A stretch of DNA of 47,061 nt from a virus. Location: IMG/VR virus record IMGVR_UViG_3300042261_001239, positions 1 through 47,061 of that record. One strand, given 5' to 3'. Shown one piece after another: positions 1 to 8,626 of this stretch (its first letter is position 1; each line of letters begins with the position of its first letter). A program made the position numbers and the translations under genes. The notes below the pieces were generated by a model that had not been told where the DNA came from, did no database searches, and worked only from the letters and a program-made list of their open reading frames with translations.

Positions 1-189
1 GGAACTAGGGGACTGATGGAAGGGCTTAGAGACATTCTTGGAACTGAGATAGAGGACATTAAGATAGACGAGTCGAATGAGAATTCGATTGTGAATGCTA
101 AGAGGAAGGAAGAACTTGCGATCACCAGAAACGACATTGAAATAAATGATGAGAACAGTTTGGAGATCGATGAGGATCTATTTAACTAA
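1..189 (+). CDS. C-terminal part of an unidentified protein upstream of terminase
   Basis: An open frame enters the window at base 1 and stops with TAA at 187-189, giving 62 residues of an acidic tail that ends in EIDEDLFN. The codon use (gag/gaa, aga) is like that of the neighbouring genes, so I treat it as real coding sequence cut by the window edge. In T4 the small terminase (gp16) lies directly before the large terminase, so that is one candidate. Too little is visible to recognise a family, and I make no functional claim. It stops 14 bases before the terminase start. Confidence 0.6.
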   Translation, partial: GTRGLMEGLRDILGTEIEDIKIDESNENSIVNAKRKEELAITRNDIEINDENSLEIDEDLFN

Positions 190-203
190 ATTGCCTTTTC
201 CCT

Positions 204-2012
204 ATGGCGGAAGAAATAGAAGAAATAGAGAGTAATTATTGGTCCACGAAGAGGGTTGAAGAGCTCTTGTGGAAAGTTGAGGAGGAAGGTCTAAATTATA
301 AAGAGGTCGACAACCCCTTCCACGATGGAGACCCAGAACTTAAGAGAGCCAATATTCTCTGGGAGTATACCCCTGAGGAAATTTTAGAAATTCAAAAGTG
401 TGCCAAGGACGTGACATACTTTGCTAAGTATTGTCAAGTTATGATGGACCACGGTCTGGACTATATTAAACTCCGAGACTATCAAGAATCTGTTCTCAAA
501 GAGTATCAAAGTCATAGATTTAATGTTTTTCTAGCTCCTAGACAGGTTGGTAAATCCATTATGTCTGGAGTAATGCTGGTTTGGTATCTTCTCTTTAACC
601 ACGATAAAAATGCAATGATCCTGGCAAACGTTGGTGCGACTGCAGAAGAATTAATGGGTAAGACCAAAGAGATTGTTAGGGGTCTTCCTTGGTTTTTAAA
701 ACCTGGAATTGTGGTAAACAACGTCATGTCTATTAAATTTGACAATGGGTGCAGAGCAATTGCAAAAACAACAACAAAGACTTCTGCAATTGGTTTTACC
801 ATCCACTTTCTATACATGGACGAGTTTGCCCACATCCATCCAAACTTCATTGAATCCTTCTTTAGATCTACATATCCCACCGTTTCTTCTTCTAAGGTTT
901 CTAGAATTATTATCACCTCAACTCCTAACGGACAAAATAAATTCTGGGAGATCTATCAGGGAGCTATGACGGGTGAAAATACCTTTAATCCGATTAGAGT
1001 CGACTGGTGGCAGGTTCCTGGCAGAGATGAAAGCTGGAAGAAAGATGAGATTGCAAACTTGGGGAGCGAAGAACTATTCAACCAGGAATATGGAAATCAG
1101 TTCCTGAGTTCCTCTACTCTTCTTCTGGGATCTAAAGAACTCCAGAAGATTAAATCTAATGAAACTGAATACGTTTGGAAAGAAGTTGATGCACTGGACG
1201 ATCTGGGAGTTAGGTACGATAATTTCAGATGGCACCCAAAATTCGACCCAAACTCAACGGATTTAACGGGGAAAAAATACGTTCTTTCTATAGATTTAGC
1301 TGGAGGAGGCGGAGGGGACTTTACGGTTCTTAATATTTTTAAAGTTGTTCCTCTTCCGAAGAGGGTAATTGAAGAGATGGACGAGTTTGAAGACGAGTCT
1401 GACTTCTTTGGTCTCCTTCAAGTCGGAGTTTATCGGGATAATGCTGTCGAGCTGGATGACTTCAAAAAGATCTTAGAATGCATTATAACTCAGGTTTTTA
1501 GTCCGGAAAGAATTAAAATTCTCTTGGAACTCAACTATAAAGGGGAACTTCTAATGGACAAAATTCTCAATAACGACTTTATTAGCGAAGAAATTTTTGT
1601 TTACACTAAACACAGTGAAACCGCTAGAGTCAAGAAGCCAGGAATTAAATACAGTTCAAACAACAAGCTTAGATATTGTGAAGAGTTAAGACAGATAATT
1701 AAGAAGAATAGAATCATAGTGAATGAAATGAAATGGACAATTTCTGAGCTATTCTCCTTTGGTATGAATGGAAGGGGATCTTATTCGTCTCAATCTGGAC
1801 ACGATGATGTTGCAATGACTTTGGTCAATCTCTCTGCTTTGTTTGGGTCCTCTGATTTTATAGATTTGATTGAAGACCTTTATGATGAAATAGAAGGACC
1901 TTACAAAATGTTAATCGACAAAAAGATCGACGGGGACACTTACCCTGACGGAGATAATGGTCTCAAAACTAAAGATGGGGGATTTTATGGATCTATTAGT
2001 TCCCTCCTCTAA
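204..2012 (+). CDS. 17: Terminase large subunit (T4 gp17-like)
   Basis: DNA-packaging motor: an ATPase that drives DNA through the portal, fused to a nuclease that cuts concatemers. At 602 residues it is close to T4 gp17 (610). The ATPase half has a Walker A motif APRQVGKS at residues 111-118 and a Walker B motif LYMDE at about 203-207. The RNase H-fold nuclease half has the first metal-binding aspartate in VLSIDLAGG (D364) and a late SGHDD motif near 531-535, as in other TerL proteins. The start ATG has no Shine-Dalgarno, which is normal for this window. Gene order terminase-sheath-tube follows T4 17-18-19. The protein should act at the prohead portal. I see nothing missing. Confidence 0.95.
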   Translation: MAEEIEEIESNYWSTKRVEELLWKVEEEGLNYKEVDNPFHDGDPELKRANILWEYTPEEILEIQKCAKDVTYFAKYCQVMMDHGLDYIKLRDYQESVLKEYQSHRFNVFLAPRQVGKSIMSGVMLVWYLLFNHDKNAMILANVGATAEELMGKTKEIVRGLPWFLKPGIVVNNVMSIKFDNGCRAIAKTTTKTSAIGFTIHFLYMDEFAHIHPNFIESFFRSTYPTVSSSKVSRIIITSTPNGQNKFWEIYQGAMTGENTFNPIRVDWWQVPGRDESWKKDEIANLGSEELFNQEYGNQFLSSSTLLLGSKELQKIKSNETEYVWKEVDALDDLGVRYDNFRWHPKFDPNSTDLTGKKYVLSIDLAGGGGGDFTVLNIFKVVPLPKRVIEEMDEFEDESDFFGLLQVGVYRDNAVELDDFKKILECIITQVFSPERIKILLELNYKGELLMDKILNNDFISEEIFVYTKHSETARVKKPGIKYSSNNKLRYCEELRQIIKKNRIIVNEMKWTISELFSFGMNGRGSYSSQSGHDDVAMTLVNLSALFGSSDFIDLIEDLYDEIEGPYKMLIDKKIDGDTYPDGDNGLKTKDGGFYGSISSLL

Positions 2013-2029
2013 AAAACGTTTCTCCCCGA

Positions 2030-2040
2030 GATATATAAAT
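2030..2040 (+). promoter_or_regulatory. Putative late promoter box before the sheath gene
   Basis: GATATATAAAT, resembling the T4 late -10 box TATAAATA. The same core recurs before most virion and cargo genes in this window. It lies 70 bases before the sheath ATG; a second copy is closer. Confidence 0.5.
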
Positions 2041-2051
2041 CAAACTAGTAA

Positions 2052-2067
2052 TCCCATTTTTATGGGA
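2052..2067 (+). other. Small perfect hairpin in the sheath leader
   Basis: TCCCAT and ATGGGA pair perfectly across a TTTT loop. No T-tract follows, so it does not look like a terminator. It sits between two late-promoter-like boxes, so it would be in the leader of transcripts from the first box. It could stabilise the sheath mRNA 5' end or be fortuitous. Confidence 0.35.
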
Positions 2068-2077
2068 AAGCGGTTAG

Positions 2078-2086
2078 ATATATACA
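2078..2086 (+). promoter_or_regulatory. Second putative late promoter box before the sheath gene
   Basis: GATATATAC, 23 bases before the sheath ATG at 2110. It has the GATATAT core but C in place of the usual A at the end. Two boxes in tandem would fit the high expression a sheath protein needs. Confidence 0.45.
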
Positions 2087-2109
2087 AAGCAAAAAATATC
2101 ATCTAAATA

Positions 2110-5100
2110 ATGGCACAAAGAGTCAAACTTGATTTATCCCAATTTAAAGCTTCTGGAGTTTATACCTTGGAGTTTGATGCGTCGGCGAACGTTATCCTAA
2201 CGACCCAAACTATCCGTCTGGTGGTAGGATTTTCCAACCAAGGGCCTTTCAACGCACCAGTTTACATTCCAGACGTTACAACTGCAATTGCAGTATTTGG
2301 AGAAATCGATAAAAATCTAGAGGCAAAAGGATCTTTCTTTCAAAGATCTATCCTCACCTGCTTGAATGCAGGACCTGTTTTCGCTCTTAATCTACTAAGA
2401 CTAAACAACGATGACGACAGTCCTACTGCAGATAAAACTCCATATTTTGGATACTCTGTAGATACCGAGCAGTCAAACGGAATTCTAAGAGAAAAACTAT
2501 ATGCTTCTTATTACAATAAGGAGAGATTTTGGTATGCAGACACAAATTATTTCTTAGCTACTAGATCTGTAGTGGACCAAGGTAGAATTTTTAACCTGGT
2601 AAACTTGGGTTCTAATGCAATGTCCGTGATTGTTAGAAAATCTACCGATGCTAATCCTCCTCTTGCAGGCTACGATATTTTTGCCCTTGATTGGTATGGA
2701 GCAGGAAACGTCCCAAGCTACGTTAATCCGTACGACTATATTGCCGACTGGTTTATAGATGTTATTGCAATCTCTGGAGACTGGACTAATTATGCAGCTC
2801 TTTCTCAAGATCCTCTATGGAGTTCATTCTTTACTCCTAATGGATTCATTAAGAGTCAAATGAATAACTTCTTGAATAGACCAGAGGTAGAGATCGTTTC
2901 TGTAACTACTGGATGTCTAATTATAGATTTCGTTGATTTGAACGGAAACAACCAGTACATCCAAACTCTCATAAACAACAACACTCCTTCTAACGGTTTA
3001 TTCTGTGCAGTTGATGAGAATGCACTAGAAAATCTTTGTGAAAACCCTTACAAAGTCGATTTGGTTGGTAACCACTTAATTGATGAACTTTCCGGAGACA
3101 GAGACATTCAAGATGCTAAACTTAACTTCTTGAGTTATGATCAGAATCTTCTTCAGGATTACCTTTATACTAAAAACTACAGCACTCTTACCCCCTCTAC
3201 TGGAGGAACAATGCCAGTTGGAACCCTATATTGTCTACCAAGCACCGGATACACAATTGGAATTACTGGATCTGAATGGGGTGGAACTGCAGGTATTCCT
3301 TCTGCTTGTTTCCAAGCTTATGACTCAACACAGTACATAGCAGGACTTCACTTCTTAGTAGCTGCAACAGGAGCTTCCGGATCAACTATTACAGCTTCTG
3401 ATCTACAGAATCTTAAAACATTCTTAACCCCTTCCAGCACTTCGTCGCCTTACGTAGTAGGTCAAGTAACTGGAATTACTGGAACTAACACGGATTCTAC
3501 CATATCTCAGTTCCAGAATAACAGTCTAGTAAAACTTAAAGTTGCTAACGTCACTGAAGTAAGCGGAAACCTTAGAATTGCTTTTAGCCACCCTCTAGAT
3601 ATCGACAAATATAGAAACCTGGGTATCGTAGTAACCCCAATAGCAGAAAACTGGACATCTACCACTTATGTTCCTAGCGGAATAACCGGGGGAGTAATAG
3701 GAGTGACTGGATATCAGTTTGGATCTTCGGACTCTTTGGGTGTTCAATTTACTGTTAATCCGGGAGGAACTGGAGCGACTTCAGCAGCAGGTCCTACTGG
3801 ATATATAAATGCTTTGGCTGGTCAGCTTTCCACTCCTTTCTATCAAAATGTTCTCTATGCAGAACTTCAAGATGGCGATTTGATTTACACCAACTCTGAT
3901 CTTACTACCAACATCAGATATATTTCTTACTACGAAGGAGTTGACAGAGACCAATACTCTTACTATTACGCTTTTGCTTACTCTAACGTAGCTAGAACTA
4001 CCAGCACTCTCGTTGCAATTCCAAACTTTGGAGCAACGTATGCTTCTACTACAACAGGCCAGGTTGCTGGATTCCCAGTAAACTATAAGATCGACATAGT
4101 TTCTTCCGTAGCAAGTATTAACGAATTTATAGATGTTTATGGAGGACTAAGTGGAAAAGTTAGTGTTACTTCCTTCAAGATCGACTCTAGTTTATTTACA
4201 GTTTCTGTGGGAGATCTCTTAGTTTCAACCGATCAAGATCTGTGTCAAATTGCAAACACCAACAGACAGCAGAGATTGACCAAAGTAACTTCTGTAGCTT
4301 CTACTCCGGTTGCTAACATTGTAACCGTAACAACAGCTAGACCTATCTACTTCTACCCAGGAGGAGTTAGTGGACTACAAGTTCAGAAGTTCCAATCCAT
4401 TCCTCAATTTACTACTTCTTTCGACTTTACATATCTCGAAGGGTTCCAGCTTGGAGATTATCACAAGCCAAACGGAACAGATGCTAGAGTAACTGAGATT
4501 CTGGATGTTATGTATAACACCAACATTGCAGCAACCCTAGCAACTAAAGATGTTATTTCTTTCAGATACATCGTTGATACCTTCAGTGGAGTAATTCTAC
4601 CAAACTCTAAATATCAACTAAGTAAACTAGCAATGATGAGACAGCAAGCTCTTGCCTTCATCAATGCTCCTTCAATGGCTCAGTTCCAAGCTTCTACCGA
4701 CCCTAGATTTACTGCAGCTCCTACTGCAGCAGATCCATATCCTTCTTTGCAGACTAGATATATTGCAGACGGCGGTAACTTGGCTCTAAATCCATCTTAC
4801 ACCTTCTCTCTTCCAACTCAAGCACAAGGAGCTTCATTTGCGGCTTTCTATTCTCCTTACATTACACTAAGGGAAAACAACAGAAACGTAAACGTTCCTC
4901 CTGCAGCATTTGTTTCGAATAACTTTGTAGCTAAATTTGCAAACGGAGAGCCATACGCTATCGTAGCAGGTCAGAAGAGAGGAACAATTTCTGGAACTAA
5001 TCTAGTTGGTCTGGAATACGACTTTACTCTAGAAGATAGAAGCTACTTAGAGCCTTTTGGAATCAACCCAATCATTAAAAAGAGAGGACTTGGAGTTGTT

Positions 5101-5481
5101 ATATTCGGTAACCAAACTGCTTATCAAACAGTCAACTCTGCATTTAGCTTAGTTCACGTAAGAGACCTTCTGATTAGCGTAGAAAACGACGTTGAGCAGA
5201 TTCTTTCTAATTACCTATTTGATTTCAATGAGGATTCGATCAGACTTGAAATTAAGACCCTAGTAGACAACTATTTAGACGGAGTTAGATCTGGAGGAGG
5301 TATCTATGCTTATCAAGTAATCATGGATTCTTCTAACAACCCTCCTTCAGTAATTGATCAAAACATTGGTATTATTGATGTTATACTAGAACCTGCTAGA
5401 GGAATTCAGAAATTTGTTAACAGAATTACTGTAACAAGAACTGGAGGTATAGCTTCTGGAGGATTTATTCAGTTCGTCTAA
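2110..5481 (+). CDS. 18: Contractile tail sheath protein (T4 gp18-like), enlarged
   Basis: Forms the contractile sheath around the tail tube. At 1123 residues it is much longer than T4 gp18 (659). The C-terminal 150 residues carry the conserved sheath core: a GLGVVIFGNQTAYQ stretch, then VHVRDLLISVENDVEQIL, and a final domain with QNIGIIDVILEPARGIQKF. The N-terminus resembles the sheath start (a short beta segment, then the VGFSNQGPFNAPVYI region). The additional length lies in the middle (roughly residues 330-800), rich in G, T and S (for example repeated TGITG motifs), and is probably surface-exposed decoration. It is preceded by two late-promoter-like boxes and followed by the tube genes. 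Confidence 0.93.
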   Translation: MAQRVKLDLSQFKASGVYTLEFDASANVILTTQTIRLVVGFSNQGPFNAPVYIPDVTTAIAVFGEIDKNLEAKGSFFQRSILTCLNAGPVFALNLLRLNNDDDSPTADKTPYFGYSVDTEQSNGILREKLYASYYNKERFWYADTNYFLATRSVVDQGRIFNLVNLGSNAMSVIVRKSTDANPPLAGYDIFALDWYGAGNVPSYVNPYDYIADWFIDVIAISGDWTNYAALSQDPLWSSFFTPNGFIKSQMNNFLNRPEVEIVSVTTGCLIIDFVDLNGNNQYIQTLINNNTPSNGLFCAVDENALENLCENPYKVDLVGNHLIDELSGDRDIQDAKLNFLSYDQNLLQDYLYTKNYSTLTPSTGGTMPVGTLYCLPSTGYTIGITGSEWGGTAGIPSACFQAYDSTQYIAGLHFLVAATGASGSTITASDLQNLKTFLTPSSTSSPYVVGQVTGITGTNTDSTISQFQNNSLVKLKVANVTEVSGNLRIAFSHPLDIDKYRNLGIVVTPIAENWTSTTYVPSGITGGVIGVTGYQFGSSDSLGVQFTVNPGGTGATSAAGPTGYINALAGQLSTPFYQNVLYAELQDGDLIYTNSDLTTNIRYISYYEGVDRDQYSYYYAFAYSNVARTTSTLVAIPNFGATYASTTTGQVAGFPVNYKIDIVSSVASINEFIDVYGGLSGKVSVTSFKIDSSLFTVSVGDLLVSTDQDLCQIANTNRQQRLTKVTSVASTPVANIVTVTTARPIYFYPGGVSGLQVQKFQSIPQFTTSFDFTYLEGFQLGDYHKPNGTDARVTEILDVMYNTNIAATLATKDVISFRYIVDTFSGVILPNSKYQLSKLAMMRQQALAFINAPSMAQFQASTDPRFTAAPTAADPYPSLQTRYIADGGNLALNPSYTFSLPTQAQGASFAAFYSPYITLRENNRNVNVPPAAFVSNNFVAKFANGEPYAIVAGQKRGTISGTNLVGLEYDFTLEDRSYLEPFGINPIIKKRGLGVVIFGNQTAYQTVNSAFSLVHVRDLLISVENDVEQILSNYLFDFNEDSIRLEIKTLVDNYLDGVRSGGGIYAYQVIMDSSNNPPSVIDQNIGIIDVILEPARGIQKFVNRITVTRTGGIASGGFIQFV

Positions 5482-5509
5482 TTCAATTTTTAAGGGAAAA
5501 GAAAAACAG

Positions 5510-5518
5510 GATAAATAG
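5510..5518 (+). promoter_or_regulatory. Putative late promoter box before the tube genes
   Basis: GATAAATAG, close to the T4 late box TATAAATA, 17 bases before the tube ATG at 5536. Confidence 0.45.
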
Positions 5519-5535
5519 AAAAAAAAGAAAATTAA

Positions 5536-6087
5536 ATGGCTGGATTACCACACTATCAAAATTCCCTGTTTGGGATAAACAAATACGAACCTGTTTACCT
5601 CAACCAGTTTGAAGTCCTAGTTACACCTCCTGCCCCAGTTTTGGGAGGATCTATCCTGATCGAGCAGGTAACCAATATAGGTGGTATGGCTGTAGATAAA
5701 TCACCAGCTGCAGTAGGACAGAAATATAAGTTTGCAACTAGAAACTATGCAGGAGCAAAGCCAGATACTACAGTTTTTGACCTTACTGTTGCTTTTACTG
5801 TCAACCTTAATGATGCAAACTCCATGTATGTCTTCAAAACTTTAAGACAGTGGACGGACTTAATCTACAACCCACTCACCGGTGCAATGGGTCTAAAGAG
5901 AGACTATACAGGAACTATCGTTATCTCGGTGTTTAATAAACAGGGAGATGTGTTTAGAAGAATTACCTGTAGAGACTGTTTTCCGATTAAGCCAATTAAC
6001 GCAATGGAATTAGATTATCAGAGTCAAAATTTATTCACCATATCTCTAGATTGGGCAGTAGATTACTGGGATGATCAATTCCTATAA
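5536..6087 (+). CDS. 19: Tail tube protein (T4 gp19-like), copy 1
   Basis: Forms the inner tail tube through which DNA passes. It has 183 residues (T4 gp19: 163). The family signature is visible in the N-terminal N-x-F-E-V motif (LNQFEVLVTPP), in a central LRQWTDLIYNPLTGAMGLKR segment and in a C-terminal strand pair ending DWAVDYWDDQF. It follows the sheath as in T4. The next gene is a clear paralogue starting with the same MAGLPH. No Shine-Dalgarno; the leader is A-rich (AAATTAAATG). Confidence 0.92.
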   Translation: MAGLPHYQNSLFGINKYEPVYLNQFEVLVTPPAPVLGGSILIEQVTNIGGMAVDKSPAAVGQKYKFATRNYAGAKPDTTVFDLTVAFTVNLNDANSMYVFKTLRQWTDLIYNPLTGAMGLKRDYTGTIVISVFNKQGDVFRRITCRDCFPIKPINAMELDYQSQNLFTISLDWAVDYWDDQFL

Positions 6088-6101
6088 AAAAATAGAAACA
6101 G

Positions 6102-6680
6102 ATGGCAGGATTACCACACTTTACAAATTCGCAGGCAGGCATAAAACTTTACGAACCGGTTTTCTTAAACCAGTTTGAAGTTATTATTACCCCTCCTGCT
6201 GCTGTTACCCTTAATAACACTAGATTTAAAGGGGAAAGCATATTGACCCAGCAGGTTAAAAAGGTTTCTGGACTAGCAGTAGACATTCAGCCTGCGGGAA
6301 CCTCTAATCAGTTCTATAAATTTGCAGAGAGAAGATATGCTGGAGGAGCTCCGAGCGATACTTCGGTTGCCTTTACCATGGATTTTGAAGTGAATTTGAA
6401 CGAGCAAAATTCTATGATCGTGTTTAAGATTCTTAGACAGTGGGCAGACTTAGTTTACAACCCCTTAACTGGTGCAATGGGTCTTAAAAAAGACTATGTT
6501 GGATCTATGGTAATTTCCATTTTCAACAAGCAGGGTGATGTATTTAGAAGAATTAGCTTAAATAACTGTTTTATGACAACGGGATTAAGCACTATGGAGC
6601 TTTCTTATGACCAGGGAGAAGCTCTTTATTCTATAACAACTAGCTGGAAAGCAGATTACTGGCAAGATCAGTTTATATAA
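6102..6680 (+). CDS. Tail tube protein (T4 gp19-like), copy 2
   Basis: Second tube-type protein, 192 residues, starting only 14 bases after copy 1 ends. It shares the MAGLPH start, LNQFEVIITPP, LRQWADLVYNPLTGAMGLKK and WKADYWQDQF. It differs by insertions near residues 35-45 and 65-75. Both copies are intact, so neither looks like a decaying duplicate. T4 has one tube gene plus the diverged terminator paralogue gp54. This copy could be a second tube subunit or a specialised end-of-tube protein. Confidence 0.88.
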   Translation: MAGLPHFTNSQAGIKLYEPVFLNQFEVIITPPAAVTLNNTRFKGESILTQQVKKVSGLAVDIQPAGTSNQFYKFAERRYAGGAPSDTSVAFTMDFEVNLNEQNSMIVFKILRQWADLVYNPLTGAMGLKKDYVGSMVISIFNKQGDVFRRISLNNCFMTTGLSTMELSYDQGEALYSITTSWKADYWQDQFI

Positions 6681-6690
6681 AAAATTAATA

Positions 6691-7227
6691 ATGAAAAATT
6701 TATCAGACTTTAGATCTTTTATCAACCACCTAAATGAGGCAGAGGAATCTATGAGTGCTCCTTTGGATTGGGATCCTAAAAAAGCACAATCTGCTATAGA
6801 TAAGGCGGTTAAGCAAACCGGAGGATCTAATAAAGATAATAAACCCACAGGTCTCAGTTTCAATAATGTTAAGCAGGTGTTTGGAAAAAACGACTACACC
6901 GTTAGGTATGTTATAGCTCAAGCTCTTAAAATAGCAGGGAAAGATCTTTTCCAGACAAACTCTTATAATCCAACTTTAACTGAAAACAAAAAAAGAGAAA
7001 TTGAGAATTTGGATAAGCCCTATTTTTTCAATACCTATTATATAGGAGAAGTGGCTCAAAATGAAACTATGGACAAAATTTCTAAGGGTGTTTTAACTGC
7101 AATAAAACCTCTAGTTACTTCTATGCTAAAAGCTGTTGGCACGGAACAAGATAAGTATTATACTAGTTCAGCTACAAAACTCCCCGAGGTTGCTAAAGCA
7201 AAAATCGATCTGAGTAAGGTTAAATAA
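6691..7227 (+). CDS. Predicted capsid-targeted internal protein
   Basis: A 178-residue protein of unknown function. Its N-terminus MKNLSDFRSFINHLNEAE looks like the T4 internal-protein capsid-targeting sequence (T4: MKTYQEFIAEA) and ends at a likely gp21 cleavage site, LNE before A (residues 14-17). The rest is lysine-rich, without signal peptide or membrane segment. If cut, the mature protein would start at A17 and be packaged inside the head. It starts 10 bases after the second tube gene and is followed by a strong terminator, so it is probably the last gene of the sheath-tube late operon. The targeting role is inference from motif likeness. Confidence 0.7.
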   Translation: MKNLSDFRSFINHLNEAEESMSAPLDWDPKKAQSAIDKAVKQTGGSNKDNKPTGLSFNNVKQVFGKNDYTVRYVIAQALKIAGKDLFQTNSYNPTLTENKKREIENLDKPYFFNTYYIGEVAQNETMDKISKGVLTAIKPLVTSMLKAVGTEQDKYYTSSATKLPEVAKAKIDLSKVK

Positions 7228-7247
7228 TAATTTTAAAGAAACATTTC

Positions 7248-7284
7248 AAGACGGATATTCTATAAAAAATATCCGTCTTTTTTT
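7248..7284 (+). terminator. Intrinsic terminator after the tube operon
   Basis: A 12-bp perfect stem: AAGACGGATATT at 7248-7259 pairs with AATATCCGTCTT at 7268-7279, loop of 8 bases, followed by a run of seven T. It closes the sheath-tube-internal protein unit. Confidence 0.9.
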
Positions 7285-7291
7285 GTGGTCG

Positions 7292-7303
7292 GATACATAA
7301 ATT
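7292..7303 (+). promoter_or_regulatory. Putative late promoter box before the gp26-like gene
   Basis: GATACATAAATT, a variant of the GATATATAA box, directly after the terminator and 17 bases before the ATG at 7320. Confidence 0.4.
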
Positions 7304-7319
7304 ATACTTTATATCTAAT

Positions 7320-8444
7320 ATGGGCAGAGAAAATCAAGGAATTTTGGGAGGTCTTTCTCCCGAAGAAATATTGGCAAGGAAAGAAATGGAAGGGGGAGTA
7401 GTCTATGATGATCCCTTCGTTCCGGATTCCACGGTGAAAAAAATTGAATCTAACCCCTCTGTCGAGGTAAACGATAAACTTTTAATCAAGGAGGAAGTTT
7501 TAAGTCCTGTTGTCGAAAGAGAGACTCCTAAAAAAGAACCAGAAGTTCTTTCTTCCCTAGGTAGAATTGAAAATTTTTCTCCTCCACCTGCTTCCAATTT
7601 TAGTCCTGGCATGGAAGTTGGATGGAAAAATCTTCCTCTCCAGGTTCTTCCCTCTAGGGGTCTTTTCTATCCGGAAGGAACTAAAATTGCTATCAGAGCT
7701 GCAGAAACTAAAGAAATTAGGCATTTTTCTAGTATAGACGAAGATGATCTTTTAGATCTAAATGAAAGACTTAACTTTATCTTAGACAAGTGCAGTATAA
7801 TGAATTTCCCTGATAGGGGGGTAGTTTCTTATAAAGACTTGAAGCAGGAAGACAGATTCTTCTTGGTGATGGCTATTAGGGATTTAACTTTCGTTCAGGG
7901 AGAAAATAGAATTATCCTTACCCCGGAAACTTCTTGTGAGGATAAGAAGTCCTGCCCTATCAATAATGGGATAGAATTAAGAACTGGAGTTTTATCCTCT
8001 TATGAGATAGATCCGAGAGTGATGAAGTACTATTCCCCGGTTACTAGAAACTTTGTTTTCCCTGTTAGAAAACTCGGCAAGGAAATTATCATGAGTGTTC
8101 CTTCTATTGGAGTCATGGAGACCGTTTCTAATTTTGTTATAAATGCAGTTTCTAAAGGTGTTGAGATAGAAGACAGCTTTGCTAAAATTGCTCCTTTTAT
8201 TTTTTCTGATTGGAGAGGTCTAACGGACTCCATTATTAGGGAGAAAATGAGGGAGTCTGATGAGTGGACCAAAGAAGAGTTTTCTTTGTATTTTGAACTT
8301 TCCGAAGCTATAAAAATAGGGACCGAGCTTGATGTAAACTTCAAGTGTCCCACCTGCGGTGCCGAGGTCACCGCCCCCATTACCTTTCCCGGAGGGTTCA
8401 AATCTCTTTTCGTTATTTCAGATATCTTTAGAGAACTTCTTTGA
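7320..8444 (+). CDS. gp26-like baseplate hub / tail assembly protein (zero-frame product)
   Basis: A 374-residue protein ending at TGA 8442-8444. It has a low-complexity N-terminus (about 100 residues), then LQVLPSRGLFYPEG and a helical region, a cysteine pair in ETSCEDKKSC and a late zinc-knuckle-like CPTCG. This layout resembles the T4 baseplate hub family (gp26; T4 208 residues), in which a CxxC is followed by a helical tail. That expected helical tail is absent from this frame but is present in the +1 frame immediately after the stop. The last codons are CTT CTT TGA, the same CTT-TGA step as the E. coli prfB frameshift site. The full product would be about 431 residues. The position between the tube genes and a long coiled protein also fits a tail assembly chaperone. 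Family call from memory; moderate certainty. Confidence 0.65.
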   Translation: MGRENQGILGGLSPEEILARKEMEGGVVYDDPFVPDSTVKKIESNPSVEVNDKLLIKEEVLSPVVERETPKKEPEVLSSLGRIENFSPPPASNFSPGMEVGWKNLPLQVLPSRGLFYPEGTKIAIRAAETKEIRHFSSIDEDDLLDLNERLNFILDKCSIMNFPDRGVVSYKDLKQEDRFFLVMAIRDLTFVQGENRIILTPETSCEDKKSCPINNGIELRTGVLSSYEIDPRVMKYYSPVTRNFVFPVRKLGKEIIMSVPSIGVMETVSNFVINAVSKGVEIEDSFAKIAPFIFSDWRGLTDSIIREKMRESDEWTKEEFSLYFELSEAIKIGTELDVNFKCPTCGAEVTAPITFPGGFKSLFVISDIFRELL

Positions 8445-8445
8445 T
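8439..8445 (+). promoter_or_regulatory. Candidate +1 programmed frameshift site, RF2-like
   Basis: The sequence CTT TGA T occurs with CTT in frame before the stop. Slipping one base forward on CTT lets decoding continue with GAT CTG AAG TTC in the +1 frame. This matches the E. coli prfB heptamer CTT TGA C except for the last base. The upstream sequence TTTAGAGAA is only a weak Shine-Dalgarno-like stimulator. Confidence 0.6.
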
Positions 8446-8616
8446 CTGAAGTTCCGAATGTGGCAAGAGCACGGTCTAGATCCAGATTGGATAGAGAGGA
8501 TTCCTTATTATGAATATCAAATTTGGATTGATAAGCTCAACAAAGCTATAGAGAAGGAGAATAAAGAAGCCTTAGAAGAGTCTGGAAAGAAAGAACTTTT
8601 CAATTTCTCTAAATAG
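8443..8616 (+). CDS. +1 frame C-terminal extension of the gp26-like protein
   Basis: Read in the +1 frame from GAT at 8443, this gives 57 residues beginning DLKFRMWQEHGLDPDWIERI and ending LFNFSK. It is helical and charged, with an IPYYEYQIW motif like the 'mP-x-x-er-x-x-y' helix seen at the C-terminus of gp26 and other tail chaperone proteins. It has no good independent start: the upstream part of this frame overlaps the previous gene, and the first internal ATG (8458) would delete the conserved DLKFR region. I infer it is made as a fusion by frameshifting. A separate 52-residue protein from ATG 8458 is the alternative; a sequencing indel is a third. Confidence 0.6.
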   Translation, partial: DLKFRMWQEHGLDPDWIERIPYYEYQIWIDKLNKAIEKENKEALEESGKKELFNFSK

Positions 8617-8626
8617 AAGATTCCCT

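Noticed and set aside
3784-3800. GATATATAAAT inside the sheath gene as an internal promoter
   Set aside because: It encodes Gly-Tyr-Ile-Asn in a normal coding context, far from any start; similarly near 38165 inside the protease gene.
8359-8442. Independent 85-residue gene starting at 8359
   Set aside because: Its first 28 codons overlap the end of the gp26-like gene in another frame and encode proline-rich sequence typical of a shadow; only the part from 8443 looks like conserved protein.
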